64,000 bases of DNA, taken from NCBI GenBank assembly GCA_951799405.1, contig OX637335.1, forward strand, positions 17,178,342-17,242,341, written 5' to 3'. The position numbers were made by a program, and so were the translations under genes. Position 1 is the stretch's first letter. Each line of letters opens with the position of its first letter. This document shows, one piece after another, positions 19,775 through 30,889 of this stretch. Source of the stretch: Agapetus fuscipes. Its lineage: Eukaryota; Arthropoda; Insecta; Trichoptera; Glossosomatidae. The notes under the pieces are model-generated. The model worked only from the letters and a program-made list of their open reading frames with translations. It was not told where the DNA came from and searched no databases.

Positions 19775-19930
19775 ACAAGGACACACTCCCACTCCACTTC
19801 AACTGAAGTGGTTGACGTGGGGCCGTGTAAAAATAAATAGGTCCTGAATCGCGACGTGCGACTCCTTCGGGGATAACCGTAGCAAGACGCTACACTATAT
19901 GTGTAGATCAGTCGCGTTGCTTTACACGGC
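19775..19930 (+). repeat. SINE-B 3' half
   Basis: CCACTTCAACTGAAGTGG, GTAAAAATAAATAGGTCC, AGCAAGACGCTACACTATAT, GTGTAGATCAGTCGCGTTGC; no head. The 99-aa minus frame here is a shadow. Confidence 0.6.
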
Positions 19931-20837
19931 CATTTTACCCTTAAATACCACTTGGCACAAGTATTTTGTTTGCTCAACTCTGGAAGACTTCTGGGAAAAA
20001 AAAGAAAAAAATATAGGTACCTAGATATCAATAAATTGTTCAAAGCTTTTTGATATCAATATTTCTTTATTTCGGATAACACCTCCATCAATATTTTCCT
20101 TTGTGCGCCCGTTCACAGCACAGGCAACGGTATGCCGCGCGATTGATATCAGATATTCGATAATTGACCCGTCAACGAGACGTCGAAAATGTCGACGTGT
20201 TCGCATTAAATCGAGACATTCGAAACTTTGTTTCGCAACCTGCCCGCCTAACCAATCTATCCAAAATATACAACGTTACGTTAAAACTCAAACGTAGCGC
20301 ATACCAAAAATGTATGGAAAACAAACCGATCACTAGAGGAGCTGCTTAAGTTTAAATGCATTTTTAGTAAACGCTACGGTTTGCTGTATATGTGCAGGTT
20401 TATACTTGTACTGTACTGTGATGAATAATAAAAAGCCTCGGATGGTATGTGAACCGCCGTGATTTCCCATGTCGCCAATACACTTGGCGTAGAGGAGAAG
20501 CGCTACGCCGATGACGTAGAACCCCCCCCTTTCTCCACCCTCTACGGTTGGCGTAGAATCAGCTGTAGCTTTTCACCTTTTTGACAGGCTACGATGAATT
20601 TGGCATACTTTAAAGTTAATTATTTATGTTAACGATAAAATAAATTTTTGTTTATATTTTTAGAAATTTGATAACGAAAAACAAATACTTCTTTATTGTG
20701 TTTGTAAAATATCTTCGATTAAACTTTTTGCGTTTCGGAGACATAACTATAAATTTTTTTTACTTACACACAAATGTGATTTTATGATTCTGTCATTATT
20801 CTCTGATTTTATTAGATAAAGTGAAATTTTACCAAAC

Positions 20838-21030
20838 CAATAGGTTGGTTTGTGGCTGGCCAGTGTCACCCCTGATTGAGGGGAGGTCGGCAAAAGCTAC
20901 AGGGTGTATGTTCATTGTGTTATGAGGTTTTGTGTCGTAGGTTTGCATGCAGTATGTGCAAGCGCGAAGTTATACATGTTTGCTTATGAGAATGCATATT
21001 ATGTAAATCTCCTCTGCAACTTAGTTTAGG
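20838..21030 (+). repeat. RTE-tail copy, degenerate
   Basis: AATAGGTTGGTTTGTGGCTG, GAGGTCGGCAAAAGCTACAG, CAAGCGCGAAGTTATACATG, CTCTGCAACTTAG. Confidence 0.65.
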
Positions 21031-21434
21031 TTAGATTATATTTGAAGAAAAATATCATCTCGATCATACCGTTAGACTTTAATTTTTATTATCTTGAAAA
21101 AAAATACAAACATTCCAACCTGAAATCTTTAAGAAATAAAATCTAAACCAAGATAATACAAGTGTTCTCACGTATTTTTTATTTAGTTTTGAGATTTAAA
21201 ATCTGAGCTTATTCTGCTCACGTCGCTTAAAACCCAGCGTTCGATTTGGCTTTCTTTGTATGGAGAAAACAACATAAGTTTTCATTGTTTTTAAACAGTG
21301 TAAAAATATACAAATTTATACAATACCGATAAACTAAGAACGTGTAAGCTTTTAGCAGATATATTTTTTATCCGTTTTAGAAATTTTCAAAAAAAAAAAT
21401 TACCCCCCCTTATATTATTTGCAAGATCTTCTTT

Positions 21435-21715
21435 TCCAGTCAATAGCTCAGTTGGTTGAGTGCTTGTGTTAAATAGCAGAAAGTTAAATCTTTACAATAT
21501 TAAAATTGATACCACGTTTAAGTGTTTATTTCAAACCCAAAATAAAAAGTTACAACCTGCAAAGTTATTCATCCTTCAAAAGAAATGAGAACCAACCTCC
21601 TCAGGAGATAGGAAACCTCCACTTTAAGTGAATTAATTGGCACGTTAAGGCTGCTTACCTGACCTGTTAAAATAAACAGCCACCTTAAAAGCAAATCTGA
21701 ATAAGTACTGATTTA
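21435..21715 (+). repeat. SINE-B, degenerate
   Basis: CAATAGCTCAGTTGGTTGAG at 21440 is the box-A region and TAAGGCTGCTTACCTGACCTG near 21646 is the body. Box B is destroyed. Confidence 0.5.
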
Positions 21716-22559
21716 CTGAGTTGTGAAATTGTGGATAAAACAATTTATTGTGAGAACTTCTCACAGTAAACCAAATAATTATAAGGAAGTGTCCATGAAA
21801 AATTTATAAATTGCAGGATTTTTTAAATGTTTTCGTTAGTAGGAAATAGGGAAAAATGGTGCATTTACCTGAAAACTCTATGTTAGCTTAATATGCCACT
21901 TCTTCATTTTTACCTTTAAGGTATCGATATCTTTCATCCATTTGGTGACAAAACGATAAAGAGTTGTACTCAACGTGCAGCTAAGTTCCGTATTTATATT
22001 TCGCAATAAAATTATTACAAAATTTCTAGTACAATATGTTGCAGGTAAATTGGACGGGTAGAAAACGGGGAATATAAGGGAATTTGGGGTGAGACGGGAA
22101 TATACTAGAGAGTGGAAGAATAGGAGGGGCTGTGACGGGGTTGGTAATGGGGAAAGGAGAGGTGGAGAGGCCACTTTACGTGCTTTGTGATGACATGTTG
22201 TATTTCGCCTTATTGCATAAAAATGTCTGGGACAAATACAAAGCAGGGGGCACGTATGGGCAGAGGTGAACGCAAAGGCGGCCAGGGTAGAGTTTAAGTG
22301 GTTACATTCCTCTACCCTAACTCTACCCGCAGCATTTTTACAGAAATATATCAAAACTCAAACGCTCACTAGATGCGCTGCGTCAGTCTTTGAACCTTTT
22401 TATTGTAGACTTTATACTTGAGTTGGAAGGTGAAGGTTTATGCTTGAAGGGGAACTCGGATTTGAGTGGCTTTGTAGACGGCTTTGATTCTATTGTACGT
22501 ATTATGCATGTAGTTGCCTGTTTCGTGAGAATATGAATATTGCGAGGTACAATGCAGAA

Positions 22560-22760
22560 ACTTAAAACTTATAAAAATGAATAATATCAATAACAAAGTG
22601 TTTCTTCACGAGTTGATTTATTTTATTGAGCGCTTTCGGAGGTATCACACCATTATTACGTGAAAATAAATCACCTCGTGAAAAAAAAAGAGTTTTTTTA
22701 AATTATTAATTCAAAATGAATCTTCACAATGTCTTTACACAGATCTATAATTTTTTACTC
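22560..22760 (-). repeat. PLE leader with degenerate hammerhead-like fold
   Basis: Arms CTTCACGAGTTGATTTATTT (about 22615) and AAATAAATCACCTCGTGAAA (about 22664) face each other. The minus strand between them has GGTGTGATACCTCC-GAAA-GCGC-TC, retaining the GAAA, a four-base palindrome and the NUH triplet, but CTGANGA is lost. On plus, AAAATGAATCTTCACAATG at 22716 is a variant of the PLE ATG leader. Confidence 0.45.
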
Positions 22761-22794
22761 GTAAACATGTTAGAGGCAACTTAACTATATTTAA

Positions 22795-22862
22795 AAAACA
22801 TTCTCATACCATTTTCTACAGCATTGGTGGTCAGACGCATACCAACCTATAAGTCAAGGAAT
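22795..22862 (-). repeat. RTE-tail fragment (5' end only)
   Basis: ACAGCATTGGTGGTCAGACG and CATACCAACCTATAAGTCAA; the remainder is missing. Confidence 0.55.
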
Positions 22863-23289
22863 TTATACAATAAATAACATTTTAAACGTACACAAATGAC
22901 TATCAAGACATCATTCTGATTTTTCCGACATGTAACAAAAATGACGTTCTCAGGCCTTATTCTCTTTGATAATATTTGTTTTTTCAATACAATTGTTGAT
23001 TTTTCATCTATGCAAATACACAAAGGGTGTTATTCATTAAAAGTCGTTAGTACGCCTGGACCGCGTCACCCCCACACACGCTTACTTCAGCAAACTGATG
23101 AAACAACAATCTGTTTCCCGTGCGCCGTAATTGATTGGATTTGTTAATGTGCTCTGAATAAATAAAGAGCCGCCATCTATCGTTTGTGATCGGAACATTA
23201 CAGCTGTACGCAGGCTCGTATAAAGCTCGTACACGCGAGGTGGATCCAGAAAGTTATGCCCGATTCCACCAAAAACTTGTCGCCTTATA

Positions 23290-23596
23290 ATAATAATAAT
23301 ATATGGATGATTTATTTGGTGAGCGCTGTTTTTGTGTGTATCACACCTCAAGAGCCCTCTGCAAACTTGGGCATTGCTGTAGAAAGCGCAAATTCTCAAG
23401 CAAGACCCATTTTTTGTAAGGTTGGATGGACCTTTCAGTGACCTGTCTTTGGTACAGGTTTATGAATTTTTCAACCAAGCGAAAAGCACATTTGAAAATG
23501 TAAATGGTATTTTTTTTGTGCTCCGCCGGGATTCGAATCCACAACCTTCCATTTACGAGTCCGAAGTGCTGCCACTGAACTACAGACCGGTCCAAG
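23290..23596 (-). mobile_element. SINE-A, full length, (ATT)n tail
   Basis: Best canonical copy. The minus strand reads ACCGGTCTGTAGTTCAGTGG (box-A region) at 23596-23572, GGATTCGAATCCCGGCGG (box B), then GCGCTTTCTACAGC, AGAGGGCTCTTGAGGTGTGA, AACAGCGCTCACCAAATAAA and (ATT)n at 23285-23300. It continues upstream into a 5S-rRNA-like head (23597-23703). Confidence 0.85.
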
Positions 23597-23703
23597 AAAT
23601 GCCAACAACACGCGGTGTACCTAGCGGTCACCCATCCAAGTAGCATCCGCACCCAATGTTGCTTAACTTCGGTGATCTGATGAGAGCCGGTGCTTTCAAC
23701 ATC
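23597..23703 (-). repeat. 5S rRNA-derived segment fused to SINE-A
   Basis: The minus strand reads ATGTTGAAAGCACCGGCTCT, GATCACCGAAGTTAAGCAAC, ATTGGGTGCGGATGCTACTT, GGATGGGTGACCGCTAGGTA, CACCGCGTG and TTGGCATTTCTT. This covers 5S rRNA from about its position 15 to the 3' end, including the internal promoter (box A AAGTTAAGCA, box C around ACTTGGATGGGTGACCG). It runs directly into the tRNA-like head of SINE-A. The first ~15 bases of 5S are absent, so it is not a 5S gene. A second SINE-A at 50428-50463 keeps the last ~36 bases of 5S at the same junction. Confidence 0.85.
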
Positions 23704-23860
23704 TAATAAAGCAAAATACTTGGACCGTGCCTTTTGCATAGCCGGCCGGTAAGAACCGTAGAGAGTGCAAGTGCATTTAAGTCGGGATTGACAAACATTT
23801 TTGTTTCGGAGATGTAACGGTTTAACAGTGCCCTTGCAGGGTTTTATCACAAAACGGCAC
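23704..23860 (+). pseudogene. LINE 3' end relict
   Basis: GCAAAATACTTGGACCGTGCC, GAACCGTAGAGAGTG and AAGTCGGGATTGACAAACA parallel the better copy at 40340-40545 (NLDRAYCIAD, RAVESVSAYRSGLK). Short and frameshifted. Confidence 0.5.
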
Positions 23861-24384
23861 TATAAATATTGCCTTATTATTATTATAGCTTTACGGCTGA
23901 GCCTCCTGTCTGGTACCGGGCGGGTCACGCTGCAGTGTTTGGGCGGCATCTGGCGTTTTTAATTAAAATGCTCTTTGTGACGCGACTCATAAAGGCACAC
24001 TAACTATATTTTACGGCCCAAAGCAGTCCACCATTACTACACATCACACAAAACTAACGTCCACACTCAACCGTAGAGTTTCACTGAAACAGCAACGCTC
24101 CCCAGAAGCGCTAATCCACTTTGCATAGGTATATTTTTTAATCAACGCTACAGATGTGAGTTTTATACTTGAGGCACTTTGCATTATTTGCAGCGCTTTT
24201 GCGAGCACCGTGCACAAATTGATTTTATCGCTTTTTGAAATTTCATCAAAAGGAAATGATCGAAAAAAAATCGCCAGCAAAGTCACTCTTAGATCATACA
24301 GTATGGTGTGTAGAAATTCTACGCAATTTGGTGCATTATTAATTACAATATTATCAACAACCAATAATTATATTATTATGCCGT

Positions 24385-24605
24385 TATTCATTGGTTGGTA
24401 TGAGGCTGACTCCCCATGCTGTAAAAACTTGCTCCATTTTTGACAATGCCACCTTGCAAAGTGTATGTTCAATGTTCATGTAAGGTTTGGTTTATTTTGA
24501 ATTTTCACATGTAGCATCTGTAAGCGTGAGCTTACATGCGCCTGCTTATAGGGATGCATCAAATATGAGTCTTAAATGTCAATACATCTTTACAACTAAG
24601 ATTCA
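24385..24605 (+). repeat. RTE-tail copy, divergent
   Basis: TTCATTGGTTGGTATGAGGC, CCATGCTGTAAAAAC, TGTAAGCGTGAGCTTACATG, CATCTTTACAACTAAG. Confidence 0.65.
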
Positions 24606-24634
24606 AGATGGGGATAATAATCAAATTTTAGTTG

Positions 24635-24845
24635 TTAGATATATAAACATTTAAAATTCAATTTAAATGTATGCCCACAAACAGACAAGTACAAGTTTCT
24701 GCACTTACAAATGAAAATCCAAACATTGAATGGATGTAAACATTGCAACTTTCGCTGAACTTCCCTGAAACAGAGGTGACAATGGCAAAGTAAACTATTT
24801 TTTACCATATGTGTGGTCAGCCTCGTACCAACCTATATGTCAAGG
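24635..24845 (-). repeat. RTE-tail copy, inverted next to previous
   Basis: Reverse orientation: ATGCCCACAAACAGACAAGT, CCCTGAAACAGAGGTGACAA, end TACCAACCTATATGTCAAGG. Together with 24385-24605 it forms a tail-to-tail inverted pair about 30 bp apart. Confidence 0.7.
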
Positions 24846-25849
24846 AACAAATTATAATTTTACGCATATTATTTATAAGCTCATTAACATTTAAAATAAA
24901 TGAAGCCCGCATTTAACCTTTAATACTGGGCCAACCTTTCTAACTTCTAATGTAATAAATATAAAACAAATAACATACATTCATAGTTCAAACTTGAACA
25001 AAAATATTGTTGTAACTTCGAGTGGTTTCATATGAAATTTCGTTACATTGGGATTGGATTGATGTGGTTCGGCCTCTCTTTAGGGCTTAGACTTTAGACA
25101 GACAGTAGCCCAAGTATAAACAACTTGCAAAAGTGTAAGGCTTACAAAACATGAATAAAAGGATGATACAGCATCTCCTGTGAGCGTTTCACTTTTCATA
25201 CATATTTGGTAGAACGCTAGTTTTGAGCTTAAACTGACTTGGTGTACAGATCACGTCTGAATCGTCACACGAGATGGATCTGCTTTGAATGTAATACGTG
25301 CCAGTTTTCCTGGTAGATTAGAATTTGTCTCAACTTACACACAAGAACAGACACACGAGGAAAGAACGACCTTGTCGTACCTAGAACTGGAACGCGCCTT
25401 TACAATCTATAATCTCCATAACCCATAATCCATGTTTTATTTTTTACCATAAAAACCAAATCGGTACTTGTTAATGAAAATGATATTATGAATTAAAACA
25501 TAACCCAATTTGTCTGAACTTTATATTATAAAATGCTACAAAATAGTTGTACACATGACCTTTACATACGCAGGTTTAGAAGTTTATTTCTTCTATTATT
25601 TCACTAAGTGACTCGGAGAAGCTGAGTCTTTAATTTAAATAAACGGGCACATACAGTCGTAGACACGAGTCAAAGGCATTCCTAGCTTTAATTTGCGTCA
25701 CTCTCTGGAGGCAGCTAGATACACCGATAAAAATCCAATAAACCTGGCGACAGACAGCGTGTACACTTTATATACAGCCTCGCAATCAAACTGAAGCGAA
25801 GCCTGATAAGAATTCTTCTCAGTCCGTCCGACCCTCTCCCCGCTGCCCT

Positions 25850-25990
25850 CACGTCGCTACGCCCAAATTAAATAAAAGGGACAGGAGCAGTTGCGATGCC
25901 CGCTACAATGTCTACGCCAAATATACCAGATACGGCAGAAATACAAGCTACGCCAAAAATACCCGCTACGCCGAAGGTCTGTCAACCGGT
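25850..25990 (+). repeat. CTACGCC-rich short tandem stretch
   Basis: CTACGCC recurs about every 15-30 bases with AAATAC-type linkers. Similar GGCGTAG/CTACGCC clusters are at 20490-20560, 26740-26830 and 33440-33545. Origin unknown. Confidence 0.4.
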
Positions 25991-26094
25991 AGGGCGCGCT
26001 TTATTTGAAAGTTAATACTCTTAAGTGAAAAAAATATAACTTTGAATAATAGTATTTTATTGTCATAATGTTGTACCAACTTTCTTGACTAATA

Positions 26095-26180
26095 AATTGG
26101 TATAAGGCTAACCCCCCGTGCTGTAAAAATTAGTTCACAAGCGCCCTAAATGTAAATTAATCTTTACAAATTAGACTTAT
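26095..26180 (+). repeat. RTE-tail with internal deletion
   Basis: Start block TAAATTGGTATAAGGCTAAC and CGTGCTGTAAAAATTAGTTC joined to the end block TTAATCTTTACAAATTAGAC; about 150 bp of the centre is gone. Confidence 0.5.
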
Positions 26181-26514
26181 GATTTTTTTACAACTGATTT
26201 CATAGTACTTTTGACACTATCGCACCTGCTGTAGGTACGCGAGAGTTCGCCATAAGGTAGAAGAAAAACACAACAAATACTGGCCAAAATATTTAAAAAA
26301 GAAGCTTTGGATGTAAGAAAAAGATTGGTTTCCTATTACATCAAAGTTTCAGCTATTTGACAGAAAATAATTATTCAAAATAACGTATCTATTCTTAAAT
26401 AAAAATAATTCAAGATAAAGTATTACACTCCAAGAGAAAAATAATACAATATAGACACATGTAAATAACCACAAACGCTAGCTGTAATTTTATAATGCTT
26501 ATGTAGGTACTAAT

Positions 26515-26582
26515 AAAATACCAACCCAAACCTCAACTGAACATACATCCTGCAACTTTGCTCGCCCTTCCCTGAAATTTTT
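26515..26582 (-). repeat. RTE-tail fragment
   Basis: CCAAACCTCAACTGAACATA, CATCCTGCAACTTTGC, CCTTCCCTGAAA only. Confidence 0.5.
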
Positions 26583-27174
26583 CACATTTCGGGTAAAATT
26601 TTAGTTCCGTTTGTGACGTTTTTTTTCTGGTTATTCGCTATAAAAAAAATATTGGCTGTCGTTTATTTGTAAAACCATGAAAAGGTCAAAGTGGAGATGA
26701 AAAAATGGAAGGTGCATGGTTTGACAAAAGCTTGAGAATCCTAACTCTACGCCAAAAAACACTCTCTGCGATAAAATCTTCTGCTACGCCGGAATAAAAG
26801 TGAAATTCTACGGCTAGCGCAGACTTGACGAAGATTGGATTTGAGTTTTTTTTCTCCCTTATTAAGCCCTTCCAGAAATTGAGTTGGCCGCTTGATGTAT
26901 TGAATTTTATGTTATATGTGACAAAAATCATAATGAGTGTTGGGATGCTTCGCTTTGCCGGGCTCGCCAAACAAGGTTTACGGAATATTATATTAAAAAA
27001 ATGGGTACGAGAAATCATGCCAGTCATGAGACGCAATATGAATGATTGAATAAAAATATTAATATATCATGGTGAGAATTAAATCTTGTTTTTTACGCCA
27101 GGTGTATTTTGTTTTATAGTTTACTTCATAATCCAATCAGTTTCCTAAAAGAGGTAACATACTTCTCCTTTTTT

Positions 27175-27855
27175 AAAATAGATTTGTTAAGAGGAAGGCA
27201 ATTCACCAACCTTTTCTGCCTGCCCAGAAACAGGTATTATTATCATCAATTAATAATTCATTATTGTTAATCTAATCTAATCTAATCTAAGTTGCAAGGA
27301 TATGTTACATTGGAGATTCACATAACATGCATTCTCACAACCAGACACGTACAAGTTCGCGCTTGCACATGCCTCATGTGAACCTACAACATAAAAACCA
27401 AATCTCAAATGGACATACACCCTGCAACTCTTGCCGTCCTTCTCTGAGACAGGGGTGACATTGGCAAAGTGAACCATTTTTACAGCATGGGTGGTCAGCC
27501 GCATACCAACCTGTAAGTCAAGGAACACACACACACGACAAATTACATTTTATACATCACTAAATAATAATATCCAAATACAAAATATCCATTTACAAAC
27601 AAAAACAAATTCCAATTTAATAAACCCTAGCCGCCAACATTACAGATCAACCGCCATTTCTTTCTGTCTGTTTATTATTATTGTATTGTTTATTTTAATT
27701 AATTATTTAGTAATAATTACCCAATAACATCTGTTGAACCAGGGTCAAAGATATGATCAAATGACCCAGGCGGGGATTGAATCAACGTAATTGTATTCCA
27801 AATACGCTAGAAAGATCAGCCCGCTTGGCCCCCTCGACCATAACACCGACTTTTA
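27175..27855 (-). mobile_element. SINE-D split by a young RTE copy
   Basis: The foot AATAGATTTGTTAAGAGGAA is at 27175-27235; the body and head ACATCTGTTGAACCAGGGTC ... ATAACACCGAC are at 27725-27850. The two halves are separated by the RTE insertion 27268-27676. A likely 8-bp target duplication ATTATTGT is at 27260-27267 and 27677-27684. Confidence 0.6.
27268..27676 (-). mobile_element. Young RTE 3' end with last RT codons
   Basis: From 27672 the minus strand encodes DRKKW-R-LICNVGG-stop, matching the C-terminus of the RT at 51578-53255. Then come ~100 bp of AT-rich 3'UTR (TGTCGTGTG near 27525-27545) and the RTE tail ending in (TTAGA)n at 27268-27295. This links the ubiquitous repeat to the RT. 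It is very similar to 46192-46530, 49863-50126 and 60985-61415 (shared GGACGGCAAGAGTTGCAGGG and ACATGAGGCATGTGCAAGC). Confidence 0.85.
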
Positions 27856-28273
27856 CAACTTTTAGAATTTTTTGTGAATAATATTCTGAAATTAATAAAT
27901 GTTTTAATTTTAATAAGCAATCTTACATCAACTGAGCCCACAAATTATTGATCAATAAAGAAATACAAAACGTATCTTAGCTGTACATGTAGTGTTTTAT
28001 AGCGCGTTGTCCCCGAAATGATAATATGTGACTTTGGAAACCTTTTTATTTTTACGGATAAGGGAGCTGGCATTACGCAAGCAAGGTTTATTCTTAATTC
28101 TCATGAAGGTTGAGTAAAACTTGAAGTTACTTTGATTTAAATTTGAAATAAACTTGCCAAAACGGGTGATTAGTGGCAATGGAACCCTAGCCCTTTGACA
28201 TGGAAATCAAACATTTTACCAACTATTGATCAATCTTCATAATAAAAAGCCCTGATAGTAAAAATATTAATAA

Positions 28274-28516
28274 TAATATTAGGATGATTTATATGGTCAG
28301 CGCTGTTTTTTAATCACACTTCAAGAGCCCTTTGCAAACTTGTTTAAGCTAGAAGTACCTTTGGTAACCGATTTTTAGTAATAGAATATGATTTTTTCAA
28401 CACAGCGAAGAGAATATTGTAAAATATAAATGCTATATTTTTGTGCTCTGCCAGGATGCAAGCCCGCAACCTTCCATTTACTAGTCCGAAGCGTTACCAC
28501 TAGACTAAGGACCGGA
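28274..28516 (-). mobile_element. SINE-A, degenerate
   Basis: AGCGCTGTTTTTTAATCACA, AAGAGCCCTTTGCAAACTTG, TGCTCTGCCAGGATGCAAGC (box B damaged), CACTAGACTAAGGACCGG. Confidence 0.65.
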
Positions 28517-29050
28517 TATAAAAGCACTTCATTGATATTCAATTATTCACAGTTTCCAATATTGCTGCTTACTTCCCGACCGGAAACCAAATTAGTGAAA
28601 TATTACGTTGCCATGGCGACGCTTCACTAAATCATGAGCTACGTCTGAGTGTATTCCATCCAAATAAACATAACGTAACAGCGCTCACTAAAATTTCCAT
28701 TATTAATTGTTGTGCTTTGTCATGAACAGCTGACGGCTCCTTCATTACCCCGCCCAGTCAGGGCTAATCAACTCCTGGGACACGACCAGGACTGACTTGG
28801 TCCCGACAATGCTGAGAACCACTGCAAGGTACAATTGAAGCTATTCTGTGACAACAAGATTAATACGTATGCAAACAAACAGTGAATGTATATATACTGG
28901 GATACCATTAGGTAATGCAGTTTTGAATTTCAAAACTCACCTCTATTTTATGTAAAATATTTTTAGGAATGTGCCCCACAGCTTGTGTTCCAAGATCTCT
29001 TAAATACAAATGTTAAAAGAAAATGAAGACAGTACATTTTTACCGTTTTA

Positions 29051-29290
29051 ACGGTCTGGTCAATAGCTCAGTGGATAGAGTGCTTGTATTTGCATGCCTA
29101 GAGCCCGGGTTTGAATCCCACCGAGGGTATCAGAAATGATTTCCCGTTCTGATGCTTATTTCAAACCCAACAAATAATTAATTAACCAGCCTCGTCAGGA
29201 GCTGAGAAATCTAAAGTGGTTGTCGTGAGGTTGGCTGACCTGTAAAAATAAATAGGTTCCACTCGCCATATGCGACCCGTTAGTGGTGAC
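29051..29290 (+). mobile_element. SINE-B
   Basis: Head GTCAATAGCTCAGTGGATAG, box B GGTTTGAATCCCACCGAGG, CGTTCTGATGCTTATTTCA, then CTGTAAAAATAAATAGGTTCC and CGCGGCAAGAA. A second, headless SINE-B body follows at 29300-29520. Confidence 0.7.
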
Positions 29291-29299
29291 CGCGGCAAG

Positions 29300-29520
29300 A
29301 AATCACACTGTTATCACACAAGGAATCAAAACCAGCGCGCTTAGGAGCTGGGACACCCGCACTGTAAGTTACGCCAACCTTTTCACCACCATAAGTAAGG
29401 TGGCTAAGGTAAGGCCATTATCTTTACCTGCGAAAATAAATATATTTCACACACCACATGCAACACGTTTGGAAACAATGCAGTTGGCAGTTTCTCTATA
29501 TTATTATGTGTAGGTAAGTT
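29300..29520 (+). repeat. Headless SINE-B body
   Basis: GGAGCTGGGACACCCG, ACCTGCGAAAATAAATA, CCACATGCAACACGTTTGG, TATGTGTAGGT. Same strand as the preceding unit. Confidence 0.5.
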
Positions 29521-29789
29521 TATTTTAAAAGTTTTATACGTCGATACTGAAAAGGTAAAACTGAATCACCAATATCAATCATTATATTATTATAGTAAGT
29601 TTGCCTCAATTATTGCTGAAAAATTGTATTGTTCACTCAATGCACATTGAATGCACCCAATAAATGACCTGGTGTTGTGGAGGACCTTGGGTTTCACAGT
29701 ACAAATAATTGACTGAAAGCTCTCTAGTACTCAGGCTTTCCAGGCATTCAGAGCCTCCTACAGGGCGCCGTGTTTGGGCAGTTTGCGGA

Positions 29790-29945
29790 GTTTCACGTCA
29801 AATCGGACACAGAGTGTGCATAAATCGGTCACAAGACAGTTCGTCTACACGACTTTGTAGTAAACGATATTTTGGTACAGGCAACTCTGCTACAGGTAAC
29901 TCGTCCAAATGCATCGGTCACGAGAATATTTCGGTCAAACACAGG
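29790..29945 (-). repeat. Unamplified relative of the 15-bp minisatellite
   Basis: The minus strand contains GTGACCGATGCATTTGGACG, GAGTTACCTGTAGCAGAG and TTGCCTGTACC. Equivalent words at 30425-30475 on plus (GTGACCGATGGGTGTGTGGA, CGAGTTGCCTGTGGG) lead into the expanded 15-bp array. The two are inverted, about 480 bp apart. Confidence 0.5.
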
Positions 29946-30199
29946 ATATTATGGTTCACATACAGCTCTAATATAGAAATATACAATTGATTAAAACTAC
30001 AGAAATATGATAGGTTTTTTGGAGAGAGAGTTTTCTGTGATTTGAACCACGTCATATTGTAAGTGACCGAAATGCTCGAACCCGTCTGAAACCCGTACTG
30101 TATGAATGTGTCGAAAGGACCCATACCCTATGGACGCTCATCCAAAGCTTTATATTTTTTCAAATGGTGGAAGGTCTTTCCGTGAAGTAAAAGCTATGG

Positions 30200-30390
30200 T
30201 ACGGTCTATAATCTATAATCCAAGTTTGTTTTAAATTTTATTAACGAACATGATTGCCCATTATGTTATGTTAACATTTAAGATTCATCTTAAGTGCATG
30301 CCCACAAACATACACCAGACAACAGACACAAATAGACATTTTTTATAGTATGAGCGGTCAGCGTCATACCAACCTATAAGTCAAGGAATG
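30200..30390 (-). repeat. RTE-tail copy, internally deleted
   Basis: TCTATAATCTATAATCCAAG, GTGCATGCCCACAAACATAC, then a jump to TATGAGCGGTCAGCGTCATA and CCAACCTATAAGTCAAGG. Confidence 0.65.
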
Positions 30391-30429
30391 TCGTAAAGGC
30401 AACGGTCCTTAACCAAAAAGTCGTGTGAC

Positions 30430-30880
30430 CAAATTATCCGTGACCGATGGGTGTGTGGACGAGTTGCCTGTGGGCGAGTTGTCTGTGGGCGAGTTGTTTG
30501 TGGGCGAGTTATCTGTGGTCGAGTTTTCTGTGTGGGCGAGTTTTCTGTGGGTGACTTGTCTGTCGAGTTGTCTATGGGCGAGTTGTTTGTGGGCGAGTTA
30601 TCTGTGGTGGAGTTGTCTGTGTGGGTGAGTTGTCTGTGGGCGAGTTGTTTGTGGGCGAGTTATCTGTGTGGGCGAGTTGTCTGTGGGCGACTTGTCTGTT
30701 GGCGAGTTGTCTGTGGGCGACTTGTCTGTGGGCGAGTTGTTTGTGGGCGAGTTATCTGTGTGGGCGAGTTGTCTGTGGGTGACTTGTCTGTGGGTAAGTT
30801 GTCAGCGTGGGCGAGTTGTCTGTGGGCGACTTGTCTGTGGGTGAGTTGTCTGTGGGCGAGTTGTCTGACACGGCGACCGG
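30430..30880 (+). repeat. 15-bp minisatellite (GAGTTGTCTGTGGGC)n
   Basis: About 30 tandem 15-mers with point variants (GAGTTGTTTGTGGGC, GACTTGTCTGTGGGT, GAGTTATCTGTGTGGGC). The block GAGTTGTTTGTGGGC-GAGTT recurs at 30491, 30580, 30642 and 30734, showing a higher-order structure. Because 15 is a multiple of three, it leaves a 145-codon open frame (CGRVV repeats) that should not be read as a protein. Confidence 0.85.
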
Positions 30881-30889
30881 GTTGTTAGC

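Noticed and set aside
23597..23703. 5S rRNA gene or pseudogene
   Set aside because: Lacks the first ~15 bases and is fused to SINE-A at a junction repeated at 50428; better described as part of a SINE.
30451..30888. 145-aa open frame of CGRVV repeats
   Set aside because: Produced by a 15-bp tandem repeat, whose length is a multiple of three. All frames stay open; no protein signal.
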